DNA of 64,000 bases from Lysobacter antibioticus (GCF_001442535.1 NZ_CP013141.1:346171-410170), one strand, 5' to 3'. Positions 25,581 to 34,399 are shown, numbered from the stretch's first letter. Numbers and translations are program-made. The notes: a model not told the origin generated them from the sequence alone.

Positions 25581-26234
25581 TCATGGCTGCGTTCTCAGCG
25601 GCCCTGCCGACGGCGCGGTGCGCGCGCCACGCTTGATGGCCTGCGCACGTTTGGCGATCAGGCGGATCACCACCGCGGTGAACAGCAGCGCCGACGGCAC
25701 CGCGTACCAGAAATTGACCGGCACCCGTTTGAAGTACGAGTAGGCGAAGATCGTGGCGATGATCCACATGCCGGCGACGTGCAGGCGATGCCAGGCGGTC
25801 GGTCCCAGGCGCCGTGCCAGGGGCCGGTACGAGGTGATCGCGAGCAGCGCGATGAAGGCGTAGCCGAGGCTGCCGGGGACGTTGGTCAGCGCCGAACGGC
25901 TCGGCCAGAACGCCGGGTCGAGCTGGCCGAATGCGTAGATCGCGAACGCATGCAGCAAATGCGAGAACGCGAACGACAGCCCGACGATGCGCCGCTCTCT
26001 CAACAGTGCGCGGCTGAAGTCGCCGGGCAACAGGATCGCGAACGAGGAGGCGGTGAAGGCCGCCAGGAACAGCACGAACGAGGTGCGCGCGGTCACACGG
26101 ATGGCGCGGCGGCTGCCTTCGACCGCGTCGGGGCCGATCAGGAAAGCGGCTGCCGCGATGGCGCACAGGACGACGGCCAGCAGCAGGAACAGCCGCCAAC
26201 CGGTGAGGCGTTGCAGGACGGAGGAGGCGGTCAT
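25581..26234 (-). CDS. Ferric reductase-like (b-type cytochrome) membrane protein
   Basis: 217 residues with six predicted helices, matching the ferric reductase-like transmembrane domain. Heme-ligand histidines are visible in FAFSHLLHAFAIYAFG and GPTAWHRLHVAGMWIIATIF. No FAD/NAD domain follows, as in MsrQ- and YedZ-like proteins, so it probably moves electrons across the inner membrane to a partner. It overlaps the upstream DUF2063 gene by 4 bases (ATGA), making it the last gene of the DoxX-EGKCG-DUF692-DUF2063 operon. That placement suggests electron supply, or copper/iron reduction, for the modified peptide pathway; this is inference. Confidence 0.82.
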   Translation of the reverse strand: MTASSVLQRLTGWRLFLLLAVVLCAIAAAAFLIGPDAVEGSRRAIRVTARTSFVLFLAAFTASSFAILLPGDFSRALLRERRIVGLSFAFSHLLHAFAIYAFGQLDPAFWPSRSALTNVPGSLGYAFIALLAITSYRPLARRLGPTAWHRLHVAGMWIIATIFAYSYFKRVPVNFWYAVPSALLFTAVVIRLIAKRAQAIKRGARTAPSAGPLRTQP

Positions 26235-27031
26235 GCGGATGCTCCAGTGCTCGGGTTCGAATGGGGGCGGGAGTTTCCGGCGGAGCCGGTCGTGTGGACC
26301 TGGGAGTCGACGATGCCGAGGGCTTGTAACCGCGCGAGCACATCGAGGCCGTGCTCGAGGAGGCGATCGGCCGGTTCGCCCGCTTCCTCCGCCAAGGCCC
26401 GTAGGTGATCGCGGCTGCTCAGCGGCTGCGCCGACACTGCGAGCAACAAGCGATAGCTGAAAGCCGTTACGCGCAGGGTCCGCAGCTCGTGATCGGCGCC
26501 GCGTTGGACGATCAGCAAGGTCGGCGCATCGGGTGGGTCTTCGAGGCCGCTCAGCCCGGCTTCGGCGGCATCCACCGGCCAGCGATAGCCGCATACGCGC
26601 ACCAGCGGCGACAGCATCGGCACGCTGTCGGCGGTCATCGGTACGCAGCCTGTCGCCGGCGCGGTGGTTGCGGCCAGCAACAGCGCTTGCCGGGTCCACT
26701 CGAAATGCGCGAGTTCCGCGACCCAGCCGGGCAGGTCGGAGGTATCGGCCTGGCTCAGGTAGTCGACGAGCTCGCCGCCGACTTCGGGGAACAGCGGCGT
26801 CTCGCAGCGATGCCGCGCATAGAAGCGGGTTACCAACGCCTGCCAGCCCGGTGCCTGCAACGCCCGGCGCAACCGCGGGAAGCTGCTGGCCAATAGATTC
26901 TCGACCGCGCCCACGCACAGGGACCGGTACAGCGCCATGCGCTGCGGCGCTACGTCGTGCAGCGGCGGATGCGACGGGTCGCGCAGGTGCCGCGCCCACG
27001 CCAGTTGCAGGGTTCTCAACGATTCAGTCAT
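26231..27031 (-). CDS. DUF2063 partner protein of the DUF692 enzyme (HvfC/BufC-like)
   Basis: 266 residues. The N-terminal DUF2063 domain is clear ([71 protein letters not shown]). The C-terminal half is a winged-helix-like domain ([20 protein letters not shown]). In characterised relatives this protein binds the DUF692 enzyme and presents the precursor peptide to it. Its start overlaps the end of the DUF692 gene by 8 bases, consistent with a stoichiometric complex. The C-terminal tail (about 25 residues, Ser/Pro-rich) looks unstructured. Confidence 0.88.
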   Translation of the reverse strand: MTESLRTLQLAWARHLRDPSHPPLHDVAPQRMALYRSLCVGAVENLLASSFPRLRRALQAPGWQALVTRFYARHRCETPLFPEVGGELVDYLSQADTSDLPGWVAELAHFEWTRQALLLAATTAPATGCVPMTADSVPMLSPLVRVCGYRWPVDAAEAGLSGLEDPPDAPTLLIVQRGADHELRTLRVTAFSYRLLLAVSAQPLSSRDHLRALAEEAGEPADRLLEHGLDVLARLQALGIVDSQVHTTGSAGNSRPHSNPSTGASA

Positions 27032-27881
27032 GGCCGAGCTCCGATGGATGCATCGAGCGGACGGCCTCGGCCTGCAGCGCGCGGATCTGCGCGAGCTCGC
27101 CGAGCAGTTCGTCCCAGGCCGGGAAGTTGAAGTCGCGTTCGAGCAGGGTCGGTCTTGCCCCGAAGCGCAGATGCGCCTGTTCGAGCAGGGCCCAGACCAG
27201 GGCTTTCACCGGTGCGCCATGGGTGTCGACCTTGAAACCGTCGTCCTGGTCCAGGTGCCCGGCGACGTGGTACGAGGCCACGCGCTCGGGCGGAATGCGC
27301 GCGATGAAATCCAGCGCGTCGTAGCCGTGATTGCAGGCATTGACGAAGACGTTGTTGATGTCGAGCAGCAGATCGCAGTCGGCCTGCGCCAACACCGCGT
27401 TGATGAAGTCGATTTCGCTCATCGCCGGCTGCGGCGTCGCGTAGTAGGAGATGTTCTCCACCGCGATGCGCCGGCCCAGCGTGTCCTGGACCTGGGCGAT
27501 GCGCGCCGACACATGCCGCACCGCCTCGTCGGTGAACGGCAACGGCAGCAGATCGTAGAGGTGACCGCCGACCGCGCAATAGCTCAGGTGTTCGCTGTAC
27601 AGGCCGACCCGGTGGCGATCGAGAAAGCGGCGCGTATCGGCGAGCAGCTTGCCATCGAGCGGGTCGGTGCCGCCGAGCGACAGCGACAGACCGTGGCAGG
27701 TGATCGGAAACCGTGCCGACAGTTCGGCCAGGGCCTCGCCGAAATGGCCGCCGACGCCGATCCAGTTGTCGGGCGCGCATTCGAGGAAATCGACCTGGCC
27801 CGGCGCCAGCCCAAGCAACTCGTCGATCAGACCGCGGCGCAGGCCGAGGCCGGCCGAGGCCGCAGGCAATGTCTGGTTCAT
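27024..27881 (-). CDS. DUF692 multinuclear-iron RiPP-modifying enzyme (MbnB/HvfB/BufB-like)
   Basis: 285 residues, a TIM-barrel enzyme of the DUF692 family. Relatives convert cysteines of a peptide into oxazolone/thioamide or related heterocycles that bind copper. Metal-ligand and active-site motifs are intact: [83 protein letters not shown] and VDTHGAPV, ending [11 protein letters not shown]. It follows a gene for a Cys-rich EGKCG peptide, its presumed substrate, and overlaps the partner gene. ATG 27881 fits the family N terminus ([13 protein letters not shown]). The product is presumably exported after the precursor's signal peptide is removed. Confidence 0.93.
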   Translation of the reverse strand: MNQTLPAASAGLGLRRGLIDELLGLAPGQVDFLECAPDNWIGVGGHFGEALAELSARFPITCHGLSLSLGGTDPLDGKLLADTRRFLDRHRVGLYSEHLSYCAVGGHLYDLLPLPFTDEAVRHVSARIAQVQDTLGRRIAVENISYYATPQPAMSEIDFINAVLAQADCDLLLDINNVFVNACNHGYDALDFIARIPPERVASYHVAGHLDQDDGFKVDTHGAPVKALVWALLEQAHLRFGARPTLLERDFNFPAWDELLGELAQIRALQAEAVRSMHPSELGHD

Positions 27882-27936
27882 GGCGGTGCTCCGCGTGGAT
27901 GAGCGCCGCCACCGCAGGGCGATGGCGGCGCGGGTT

Positions 27937-28389
27937 TCAGTCGGCGATCTGCGAGAACAGTCCCTTCGGCATGGGTTTGCCGTTGGCCTGGTAGGTGCGC
28001 TTGAGGAAGTCGTGCGCTTCGGCCTCGCTGATGTAGCCGTCGCGGCCGCGGTCGATGCGGTCGAAGTCGGCCGCGCGGCCGGCGGCGACGGCGAGGAACT
28101 CGGCGCGCGACACCTTGCCGTCGTGGTTGCCGTCGGTCTTGGCGAACGAGGCGTCGCCGCACTTGCCTTCGCCGCAAGCGCCTTCGGCCACGGCCTTCTT
28201 CGCCGACGTGCCGGTCTTGGCGGCACCGCATTTGCCTTCGCCGCACTTGCCTTCGGCCGCGGCGATACCTGCGAAGCCGGTCAGGGCCTGCGGTTGCGCG
28301 GCCATCGCTTGAGCGCCGAACAGTGCGCCGCCGGCCAGGACGATGCTCAGTGCGCCGACGAGGGAGTTGCGGGAGTGGGAGGTGGACAT
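27937..28389 (-). CDS. EGKCG-repeat copper-peptide precursor with two EF-hands (HvfA-like)
   Basis: 150 residues. A signal peptide (residues 1 to about 31) is followed by two pairs of the modification motif: [10 protein letters not shown] at 46-55 and [10 protein letters not shown] at 69-78, giving cysteines 49, 54, 72 and 77. In studied Hvf-type peptides such cysteines are converted by the DUF692 enzyme into copper-binding groups. Unusually, the C-terminal half carries two EF-hand loops: [12 protein letters not shown] (86-97, canonical) and [12 protein letters not shown] (113-124, Gly at position 3). So the mature product might bind both copper and calcium. The gene lies between DoxX and the DUF692 enzyme on the same strand. 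Confidence 0.88.
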   Translation of the reverse strand: MSTSHSRNSLVGALSIVLAGGALFGAQAMAAQPQALTGFAGIAAAEGKCGEGKCGAAKTGTSAKKAVAEGACGEGKCGDASFAKTDGNHDGKVSRAEFLAVAAGRAADFDRIDRGRDGYISEAEAHDFLKRTYQANGKPMPKGLFSQIAD

Positions 28390-28475
28390 GGGTGGTACTC
28401 CGGTGGGATGCACGCCAGGCGTGCGGGATGAATGCCGCGGTGGCGGCAGGGAAGCAGGGGAAGGGGCGAAACCGA

Positions 28476-29138
28476 TCAGGCCGCGGACAAGGCCGGCGCC
28501 GGCCGGCGCGATTTCGTCAGGTGCAAGGCGATCGAGGCCAGCCCGATCAACGCGCCGATCGTCGCCGGCAAGGGCAGCAGTGCGCTCAGCGGCAGGCACA
28601 GGGCGACCGCGACCACGCCCCAGCCGAGCAAGTCGCCGCGCGCGAGGTCGGGTGCCGCGCGCCGGAACAGCCGGTCCAGGCTCAGCGAGCCGCCGCCACC
28701 GAGCATCAGCGGCAACAGCATTACCAGATAGATCAGCGGCAGCTTGAAGTTGCCGAAGCCCTCGTCGCTGATCGCATAGCCGCGCCACAGCTCGGCCAGG
28801 CCGTTCCAGTGCTCGGGCCAGTGCACCGCGGCGATCGCCACCACCGTCAGCACCCACAAGACGTACGCGACGGCGCGCGTGCCCAGGCCGAGCAGCAGGG
28901 CGAGGCTGCAGCCCAGTTCGAGCCAGGTCGCCATGGTCCAGTTGAGATCGGGGCTGAGGCGCGAGAATGGAAACGGAAAGCGCTGGGCGATGTCGGCGAA
29001 CCAGTTCTGGCCGTGCAGTTTTTCGATGCCGGCTTCGTAGAACTCCCAGGCCAGCAGGACGCGCAGACCGAGCGGCGACAGCGATGCTCCGACGCGATCG
29101 AGGCGCGGGCCGAGGCGGGTGATGAAGGACGGCAACAT
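28476..29138 (-). CDS. DoxX-family membrane protein of the copper-peptide operon
   Basis: 220 residues, four main transmembrane helices of the DoxX family (LGLRVLLAWEFYEAGIEKL, NWTMATWLELGCSLALLLG, AVAYVLWVLTVVAIAAVHWP, LPLIYLVMLLPLMLGGGGSL), plus a further pair at the C terminus (LLGWGVVAVALCLPLSALLP, IGALIGLASIALHL). The GIEKLHGQNWFADIAQRFPF segment is conserved among DoxX proteins of Hvf/Buf operons, where the protein is proposed to take part in the pathway at the membrane. It is the first gene of the operon, 86 bases upstream of the precursor, and its promoter should be in the GATAC-rich region at 29.14-29.48 kb. Confidence 0.86.
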   Translation of the reverse strand: MLPSFITRLGPRLDRVGASLSPLGLRVLLAWEFYEAGIEKLHGQNWFADIAQRFPFPFSRLSPDLNWTMATWLELGCSLALLLGLGTRAVAYVLWVLTVVAIAAVHWPEHWNGLAELWRGYAISDEGFGNFKLPLIYLVMLLPLMLGGGGSLSLDRLFRRAAPDLARGDLLGWGVVAVALCLPLSALLPLPATIGALIGLASIALHLTKSRRPAPALSAA

Positions 29139-29195
29139 GCGAGGCTCCTGGCTGGACGAGTGGCGAAAGACCGGGAGCCATTACGCGATCGCGAC

Positions 29196-29439
29196 GTATC
29201 CGCAGGGTGTCGGGCGAAGCGCGGATTTGTGTACCAATGTGGCCGCGCGCGGCCGCGGATACATTGCGATACGAATCGGCCGGGCCGCGACGCTGCCGGC
29301 CGTGGCAGGACCCGGCATGCCCCCGGCGCCGGGCGTTCCGTGCCGGCGCGGCGGCAGGGGTTTGTAAGCGAACGTATCCGGCGCCGCCGGCGAGGTCTTG
29401 CGATACAAGAAGCGATGCGCGCGGAAACACAGGCGATAC
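29196..29439. promoter_or_regulatory. Divergent promoter region with six GATAC/GTATC words
   Basis: Between the copper-peptide operon and the hydrolase/thioredoxin/two-component operon. GATAC or its complement occurs at 29196-29200, 29258-29262, 29268-29272, 29374-29378, 29402-29406 and 29435-29439, often within CGGATAC or GCGATAC. By chance about 0.5 would be expected in a region this size. Probably sites for a regulator or an ECF sigma factor; identity unknown. Confidence 0.45.
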
Positions 29440-29483
29440 AGCCGCGACGTGCAATGGCCACTCCCAAGTCCAGGAGTGTCCCC

Positions 29484-30278
29484 ATGATCCGCACACTGTT
29501 GTTCGCCTCGCTGTTGGCCGCGACCGCCGGCTCGTCTGTGGCCGCCGAGCACGTCCGCCCGCTCGATCCGCACGCACTGACGGTCGTACTGGTCCACGGC
29601 GCCTTCGCCGACGGCTCCAGCTGGGGCCAGGTCATTCCACGTCTGGCGTCCTGGGGCGTGCCCGCGGTGGCGGTGCAGAACCCGCTGACCTCATTGGAAG
29701 ACGACGTCGCCGCGACCCGCCGTGCCATCCGGGCCGCGCCCGGCAAGGTGGTGTTGGTCGGCCACTCCTGGGGCGGCACGGTCATCACCGAGGCCGGTAA
29801 CGACCCCAAGGTGTCGGCCTTGGTCTATGTCGCCGCGTTCGCGCCCGATGCCGGCGAGAACTCCGCCCAACAAGGGCAGGGCTATCCGGTCGCGCCGGGC
29901 TTGAGCCGTCTGCTCGAACGCGAGGGTTTTTTGTCCTTGCCGGAAGCGGCGGTGCGCGAGGATTTCGCCCCGGACCTCAAGCCGGCGACGGCGCGCCTGA
30001 TCTACCGCACTCAGGGACCGCTGAAGGCGAGCGCCCTGGCCGAGCCGGTGACCCAAGCCGCATGGCGCGGCAAGCCGAGCTGGTACGTGCTGTCGCGACA
30101 CGACCGCATGCTGTCGCCGCAGTTGCAGGCCGCGACCGCCCGCCGCATCGGCGCGCAAGTGCATTCGCTGTCGGCCAGCCATGTGTCGCTGTTGTCGCAA
30201 CCGGGCGCGGTGACCGACGCGATTCTCGAAGCCGCCGGAATCCAGGCCGCTGCCACCGCCGCCGATAGCGGAGGCTGA
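29484..30278 (+). CDS. Secreted alpha/beta-hydrolase
   Basis: 264 residues. A signal peptide (RTLLFASLLAATAGSSVAA) places it in the periplasm or outside the cell. The fold is complete: oxyanion HGAFADGSSW, nucleophile elbow GHSWGG, catalytic acid in VLSRHDRM, and histidine in SASHVSLLSQPGAV. It resembles the HNL/esterase-like alpha/beta-hydrolases acting on small esters. The ATG at 29484 has AGGAG 7 bases upstream. It is the first gene of a five-gene operon; the next gene begins 1 base after its stop. Its association with thiol-redox genes is unusual and its substrate is unknown. Confidence 0.87.
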   Translation: MIRTLLFASLLAATAGSSVAAEHVRPLDPHALTVVLVHGAFADGSSWGQVIPRLASWGVPAVAVQNPLTSLEDDVAATRRAIRAAPGKVVLVGHSWGGTVITEAGNDPKVSALVYVAAFAPDAGENSAQQGQGYPVAPGLSRLLEREGFLSLPEAAVREDFAPDLKPATARLIYRTQGPLKASALAEPVTQAAWRGKPSWYVLSRHDRMLSPQLQAATARRIGAQVHSLSASHVSLLSQPGAVTDAILEAAGIQAAATAADSGG

Positions 30279-30279
30279 G

Positions 30280-30972
30280 GTGATCGCTCTCGCCCTGGCC
30301 GCGCTCGCCGGCATGGCCACCCTCCTCTCGCCCTGCGTGCTGCCGATGCTGCCGATCGTGCTGGCGCGCGGCGCCGGCGGCGATCGCCGCGAGCCGCTGC
30401 TGATCAGCGTCGGCTTTATCGGTGCGTTCGCCGGCGGCGGCATCGCGCTCGGTCTGCTGGCGTCGTCGTCGGGGCGCTTCGAAGCCGCCGTGCGCCTGGC
30501 CGCGATAACGGTGTTGCTGCTCGCGGGGTTGTCCTGCGTGTGGCCCCAGGTGTTCGAGCGGGTGCAAGCGCGTTGGCTGGCCGGGTCGCGGCTGCTGGCT
30601 TGGCGGCCGCGCGCCGCCGGGCCGGGCGGTGCGCTGCTGGTCGGGGTCTCGCTCGGCATCGCCTGGACGCCCTGTGCCGGCCCGATCCTGGCTTCGGTGT
30701 TGGCGCTCGCCGCCGGTGCGCAGGACCCGGCGCGGGCCAGCGCGCTGCTGGGCATGTACGCGCTCGGCGCGGCGGCGCCGTTGATGGCGGTGATTTACGG
30801 CGGTCGTTGGGCCGCCGCGCGCATGGCCTCGCTGCAACGGCATACCGGCTGGCTGCGCCGCGCATTCGGCGTGGTGGCGGTGGCCATGGCCCTGCTGCAA
30901 CTCGCGCAACTGGATACCGCGCTCATCGCCTGGCTGCTGCCATGGCTTCCTTCGATCTCCACCGGACTATGA
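30280..30972 (+). CDS. CcdA/DsbD-type transmembrane thiol transporter
   Basis: 230 residues, six helices with the two conserved cysteine motifs of CcdA/DsbD: LLSPCVLPMLPIVLARG near the N terminus and IAWTPCAGPILASVLALAAG in the fourth helix. These proteins pass reducing power from cytoplasmic thioredoxin to periplasmic thiol proteins. GTG 30280 is one base after the hydrolase stop, and the stop overlaps the next gene's ATG, so the three are translationally coupled. The obvious electron acceptor is the TlpA-like protein encoded next. It may also keep the cysteines of the divergently encoded EGKCG peptide reduced; this is inference. Confidence 0.88.
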   Translation: MIALALAALAGMATLLSPCVLPMLPIVLARGAGGDRREPLLISVGFIGAFAGGGIALGLLASSSGRFEAAVRLAAITVLLLAGLSCVWPQVFERVQARWLAGSRLLAWRPRAAGPGGALLVGVSLGIAWTPCAGPILASVLALAAGAQDPARASALLGMYALGAAAPLMAVIYGGRWAAARMASLQRHTGWLRRAFGVVAVAMALLQLAQLDTALIAWLLPWLPSISTGL

Positions 30973-31574
30973 CCATGCCGAAATCCTTTGCTGCATTGTT
31001 CACCGCCGCCGCCGTCACTGTTGCGGCTGTCGCCATCGCGACCGCCCTGGCCTGGCCGGAGGCGGCCGCCCAGGGCAAGGGCTCCGTGACCTCCACCGTC
31101 GCGCCCGACCTTGCCGGCGGCGGTTCCTGGATCAACAGCGAACCGTTGTCGTTGCCTAAGCTGCGCGGCAAGGTGGTGCTGGTCGAGTTCTGGACCTACT
31201 CGTGCATCAACTGCCTCCGCGTGCTGCCGCATGTCTCGCAATGGCACCAGCGATACGCCGCGCAGGGCCTGGTGGTGATCGGCGTGCACACGCCCGAATA
31301 CGGCTACGAGCGGGTCGGCGCCAATGTCCGCGCGGCGGTGAAGCGTCTGGGCATCGGTTATCCGGTCGTGCAGGACAACGGCTTCCGTATCTGGAACGCC
31401 TATGGCAACCGGTACTGGCCGGCGCTGTATCTGATCGACCGCCAGGGCAGGATCGTCTATCGCCATTTCGGCGAAGGCGACTACGCTGTTACCGAAGCCG
31501 CGATCCGCGAGCAGCTGGCGCGCCCGTCCGCCGCGTCGGCGCCGCGCGTTACCATCGCAAGCGCAGTGCGATAA
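30969..31574 (+). CDS. TlpA-like periplasmic thioredoxin (AhpC/TSA-redoxin type)
   Basis: 201 residues. An N-terminal membrane anchor or signal peptide (SFAALFTAAAVTVAAVAIAT) is followed by a thioredoxin fold with the active site WTYSCINCLRVLPHV (CINC) and the cis-proline region NRYWPALYLIDRQGRIVYRH. This is the redoxin/Tlp subfamily that has an extended insert (VIGVHTPEYGYERVGANVRA). It should act as a periplasmic thiol reductase supplied by the CcdA-like protein. Its ATG overlaps the preceding TGA by 3 bases. Confidence 0.9.
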   Translation: MTMPKSFAALFTAAAVTVAAVAIATALAWPEAAAQGKGSVTSTVAPDLAGGGSWINSEPLSLPKLRGKVVLVEFWTYSCINCLRVLPHVSQWHQRYAAQGLVVIGVHTPEYGYERVGANVRAAVKRLGIGYPVVQDNGFRIWNAYGNRYWPALYLIDRQGRIVYRHFGEGDYAVTEAAIREQLARPSAASAPRVTIASAVR

Positions 31575-31592
31575 GCCCTCCGAGACCACGCC

Positions 31593-32333
31593 ATGACTCA
31601 TGTAGACCACATCCTGATCGTCGACGACGACCGCGAGATCCGCCGGATGGTCGCCGACTATCTGCAGAAGAACGGCCTGCGCACGACCACCGCCGCGGAC
31701 GGCCGCGAAATGCGTGCGGCATTGGAGACCAGCGACGTCGACCTGATCGTGCTCGACGTGATGATGCCCGGCGAAGACGGCCTGTCGCTGTGTCGCGGCC
31801 TGCGTGCCGGCCCGCACCGCGCCGTGCCGGTGGTGATGCTGACCGCGCGCGACGACGAGACCGACCGCATCGTCGGCCTGGAGATGGGCGCCGACGACTA
31901 TGTGGTCAAGCCGTTTTCCTCGCGCGAACTGCTGGCCCGCATCAGCGCGGTCATCCGCCGCACCCGCATGCTGCCGCCGAACCTGCAGGTCAGCGAGGCG
32001 GGGCGCCTGATCGGTTTCGGCCAGTGGCGCCTGGACACCACCGCGCGCCATCTGCTCGATGCCGCGGGCACGGCCTATCCGCTCAGCGGCGCCGAGTTCC
32101 GCCTGCTGCGCGTGTTCCTCGATCATTCCCAGCGCGTGCTCAGCCGCGATCAGCTGCTGAACCTGACCCAGGGCCGCGACGCCAATCTGTTCGATCGCTC
32201 CATCGACCTGCTGGTCAGCCGCCTGCGCCAGCGCCTGCTGGACGATCCGCGCGAACAGGCCTACATCAAGACCGTGCGCAGCGAAGGCTACGTGTTCTGC
32301 CAGGCCGTCACTCTGCTGGACGAGACGCCATGA
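31593..32333 (+). CDS. OmpR-family response regulator
   Basis: 246 residues. Receiver domain about 1-122, with acidic D11-D13, phospho-acceptor D55 (VLDVMMPGEDG), switch T/S in VVMLTARD and the conserved lysine in VVKPFSSREL. The OmpR-type winged helix follows (YPLSGAEFRLLRVFLDHSQR, VLSRDQLLNLTQGRD, DRSIDLLVSRLRQRL, YIKTVRSEGYVF). The gene lies 18 bases after the thioredoxin and overlaps the sensor kinase by 4 bases, so it is part of the redox operon. It likely controls this operon and perhaps the divergent copper-peptide operon through the GATAC-rich region. Confidence 0.93.
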   Translation: MTHVDHILIVDDDREIRRMVADYLQKNGLRTTTAADGREMRAALETSDVDLIVLDVMMPGEDGLSLCRGLRAGPHRAVPVVMLTARDDETDRIVGLEMGADDYVVKPFSSRELLARISAVIRRTRMLPPNLQVSEAGRLIGFGQWRLDTTARHLLDAAGTAYPLSGAEFRLLRVFLDHSQRVLSRDQLLNLTQGRDANLFDRSIDLLVSRLRQRLLDDPREQAYIKTVRSEGYVFCQAVTLLDETP

Positions 32334-33649
32334 ACGCGGCGTCGCGCTGGCGCTTGTTCCCGCGCACCATCGCCGCGCGCCTCACCCTGATCCTGTTCGC
32401 CGGGCTGCTGCTGGCGCACGCGCTGTCGTTCGCGCTGCTGTTCTACGAGCGCTACGTCTCGGCGCGCTCGATGATGCTGGGGAACATGGAGCAGGACGTC
32501 GCCATCAGCGTGGCCTTGCTCGACCGGATGTCGCCGGCGGAACGCAACCAGTGGGCGCCGCGTCTGGAGCGCCGCACCTATCGCTACCTGCTGCAACCCG
32601 CGCAAATCGGCAAGCCGATCGCCAGCGAACGCGCGCGCCAGGTCGCGGCGTTGATCGACCGCAGCCTGCAGCACCGCTATCGGCTCGTGACCACGGCGGT
32701 CTCGCAATCGCCGGAGCGCTTCCAGGTGCAGCTGAAGTTGGCCGACGGGCAGCCGCTGACCCTGGAAGTGACGCCGTCGGTGATGCCGATCGCGCGCTGG
32801 CTGCCGTGGGTGCTGGCGGCGCAACTCGCCCTGCTGTTGCTATGCGCCTGGCTGGCCGTGCGCTTGGCGACCCGCCCGCTGGTGCGGCTGGCCGATGCCG
32901 CCGAGCGGCTCGACCCCGCCCATCCCTCGGCGCCGCTGAGCGAGTCCGGGCCGGTCGAAGTGGCCAAGGCCGCGACCGCCTTCAACGCCCTGCAGGCGCG
33001 TATCAGCCACTACCTGGCCGAGCGCCTGCAGATTCTCGCGGCGATCTCGCACGACCTGCAGACCCCGATCACGCGCATGAAGCTGCGCGTCGAAGGCATG
33101 GACGCCGTCCCGGAACGCGCGCGCCTGGGCGAGGACCTATCGCAGCTGGAGCAACTGGTGCGCGAGGGCATCGCTTACGCGCGCAGCACCCACGGCGCTA
33201 CCACCCCGCCGGTGCAGCTCAACCTGCAGGCTCTGCTCGACAGCGTCGTCTGCGACTACCAGGACGCGGGCAAGCCGGTGCGCCTCAGCGGCCATAGCGA
33301 TCTGTCGCTGACCACGCGCCCGCAGGCGCTGCGCCGCGTGCTCGAGAACCTGATCGACAACGCGCTGAAGTACGGCGGCAGCGCCGATGTCGGCGTTCGC
33401 GCCATTGCGCCGGACCGGTTCGCCATCGACGTGGACGATGCCGGCCCCGGCATTCCCGAGGAGCACATGCGGGCGGTGCTGCAGCCCTTCCATCGCCTGG
33501 AGAGTTCGCGCAATCGCGACACCGGCGGCACCGGATTGGGGTTGGCGATCGCCGAGCAGTTGGCGGCCCACCTGGGCGGCGAACTGCAGCTCGCCAATCG
33601 CAGCGAAGGCGGGTTGCGGGCGAGCCTGGTGCTGCCTCTCATTGCCTGA
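32330..33649 (+). CDS. Sensor histidine kinase of the redox operon
   Basis: 439 residues, inner membrane. TM1 (ARLTLILFAGLLLAHALSF) and TM2 (PWVLAAQLALLLLCAWLA) flank a periplasmic loop of about 120 residues. A HAMP domain follows (TRPLVRLADAAERLDPAHPS), then the phospho-acceptor H-box ILAAISHDLQTPITRMKLR, N-box ENLIDNALKYGG, G1 DDAGPGIPEEHM and G2 GGTGLGLAIAEQL, all intact. It pairs with the OmpR regulator through a 4-base ATGA overlap. The periplasmic loop has no cysteine, so if it senses redox or copper it does so without thiols. Confidence 0.93.
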   Translation: MNAASRWRLFPRTIAARLTLILFAGLLLAHALSFALLFYERYVSARSMMLGNMEQDVAISVALLDRMSPAERNQWAPRLERRTYRYLLQPAQIGKPIASERARQVAALIDRSLQHRYRLVTTAVSQSPERFQVQLKLADGQPLTLEVTPSVMPIARWLPWVLAAQLALLLLCAWLAVRLATRPLVRLADAAERLDPAHPSAPLSESGPVEVAKAATAFNALQARISHYLAERLQILAAISHDLQTPITRMKLRVEGMDAVPERARLGEDLSQLEQLVREGIAYARSTHGATTPPVQLNLQALLDSVVCDYQDAGKPVRLSGHSDLSLTTRPQALRRVLENLIDNALKYGGSADVGVRAIAPDRFAIDVDDAGPGIPEEHMRAVLQPFHRLESSRNRDTGGTGLGLAIAEQLAAHLGGELQLANRSEGGLRASLVLPLIA

Positions 33650-33723
33650 GGCAAAGCGGAGCGCATGCCCTTCGCACCGCAGCTGAACCAGTCAGCTTGA
33701 ATGCCGGCCGCGACGCAGCGGGG

Positions 33724-33999
33724 TCAGCCGCTGCTGGGGCCGGTGGCGTCGCCGAACCAGCACAACGCATCCAGCTCTGTCGGCGACAGATAGCGCACGA
33801 TGATCTCCGCTTCGTCCGGCGGATGGATCAGGCGCACGGCGGTCGTCGCCTGATGCTCCTGGTAATGCGTCTTGGCGGCATGGCAGGCGCCGGCGATCGC
33901 ATCGGCACGCGACGAGTACGCCACCGGCGGCGCGTCGGACGCTTCCGCGCGCACGCACCAGGCGCCAGGCTGTTCTTCGATGACGTCGTAAAACTGCAC
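33724..33999 (-). CDS. Small conserved protein, DUF2188-like
   Basis: 91 residues if GTG 33999 is used. AGGA lies only 2 bases before it, so the start is uncertain; the frame is open to 34269. The sequence VQFYDVIEEQPGAWCVRAEA, then YSSRADAIAGACHAAKTHYQ, is the pattern of small DUF2188-like proteins: a strand followed by an Ala-rich helix. No signal or membrane segment. Role unknown; convergent with the histidine kinase. Confidence 0.5.
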   Translation of the reverse strand: MQFYDVIEEQPGAWCVRAEASDAPPVAYSSRADAIAGACHAAKTHYQEHQATTAVRLIHPPDEAEIIVRYLSPTELDALCWFGDATGPSSG

Positions 34000-34399
34000 T
34001 GTCCTGGCGACTCGACCGTCGCGCCCCCCCTTGTTGCTCCTGGCGTGGAGAATAGCTTGCCGGAGCGCGGAAGACGCAAGTTGGTGCGCCAAATGTCGCA
34101 GCCGTGAAACCTCCGCCCAGCGTAGGGGCCGAGCGCGATCCGGCCGAGGATCGGGAGCGCCGACCGTGTCGCTGGGCCGGAAGCGATATCGAGCCTTGGT
34201 TGGGCTGACGGGAACAGGAAGGCCTCGGTTTGGCCCGCCCTGGCGCCGGGCCGGGGTGGGCGAGGACAACGCACTGGCGATGGCGATCGCCGCGAGCGCC
34301 GATCGCGCTTGCCTCGACTCGGGACGGGACGGTGTGGAAGATCATGAGAGCGTGGACGCGGGCGACGCGTCGGCCAGGAGCTCGTCGAGGATGCGCATC

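Noticed and set aside
24816..26408. 530-codon plus-strand open frame
   Set aside because: Overlaps the GAF gene and the ferric reductase-like gene in wrong frames; Arg-rich without domains.
29235..29266. Possible long palindrome CAATGT...ACATTG with a GGCCGCGCGCGGCC core
   Set aside because: The core is palindromic, but the outer arms are not placed symmetrically around it (0 versus 6 bases). GC-rich cores like this are common by chance here.
31202..32330. N-terminal extension of the histidine kinase frame back to 31202
   Set aside because: The upstream part overlaps the thioredoxin and response regulator in another frame. The true start is ATG 32330, four bases before the regulator's end.
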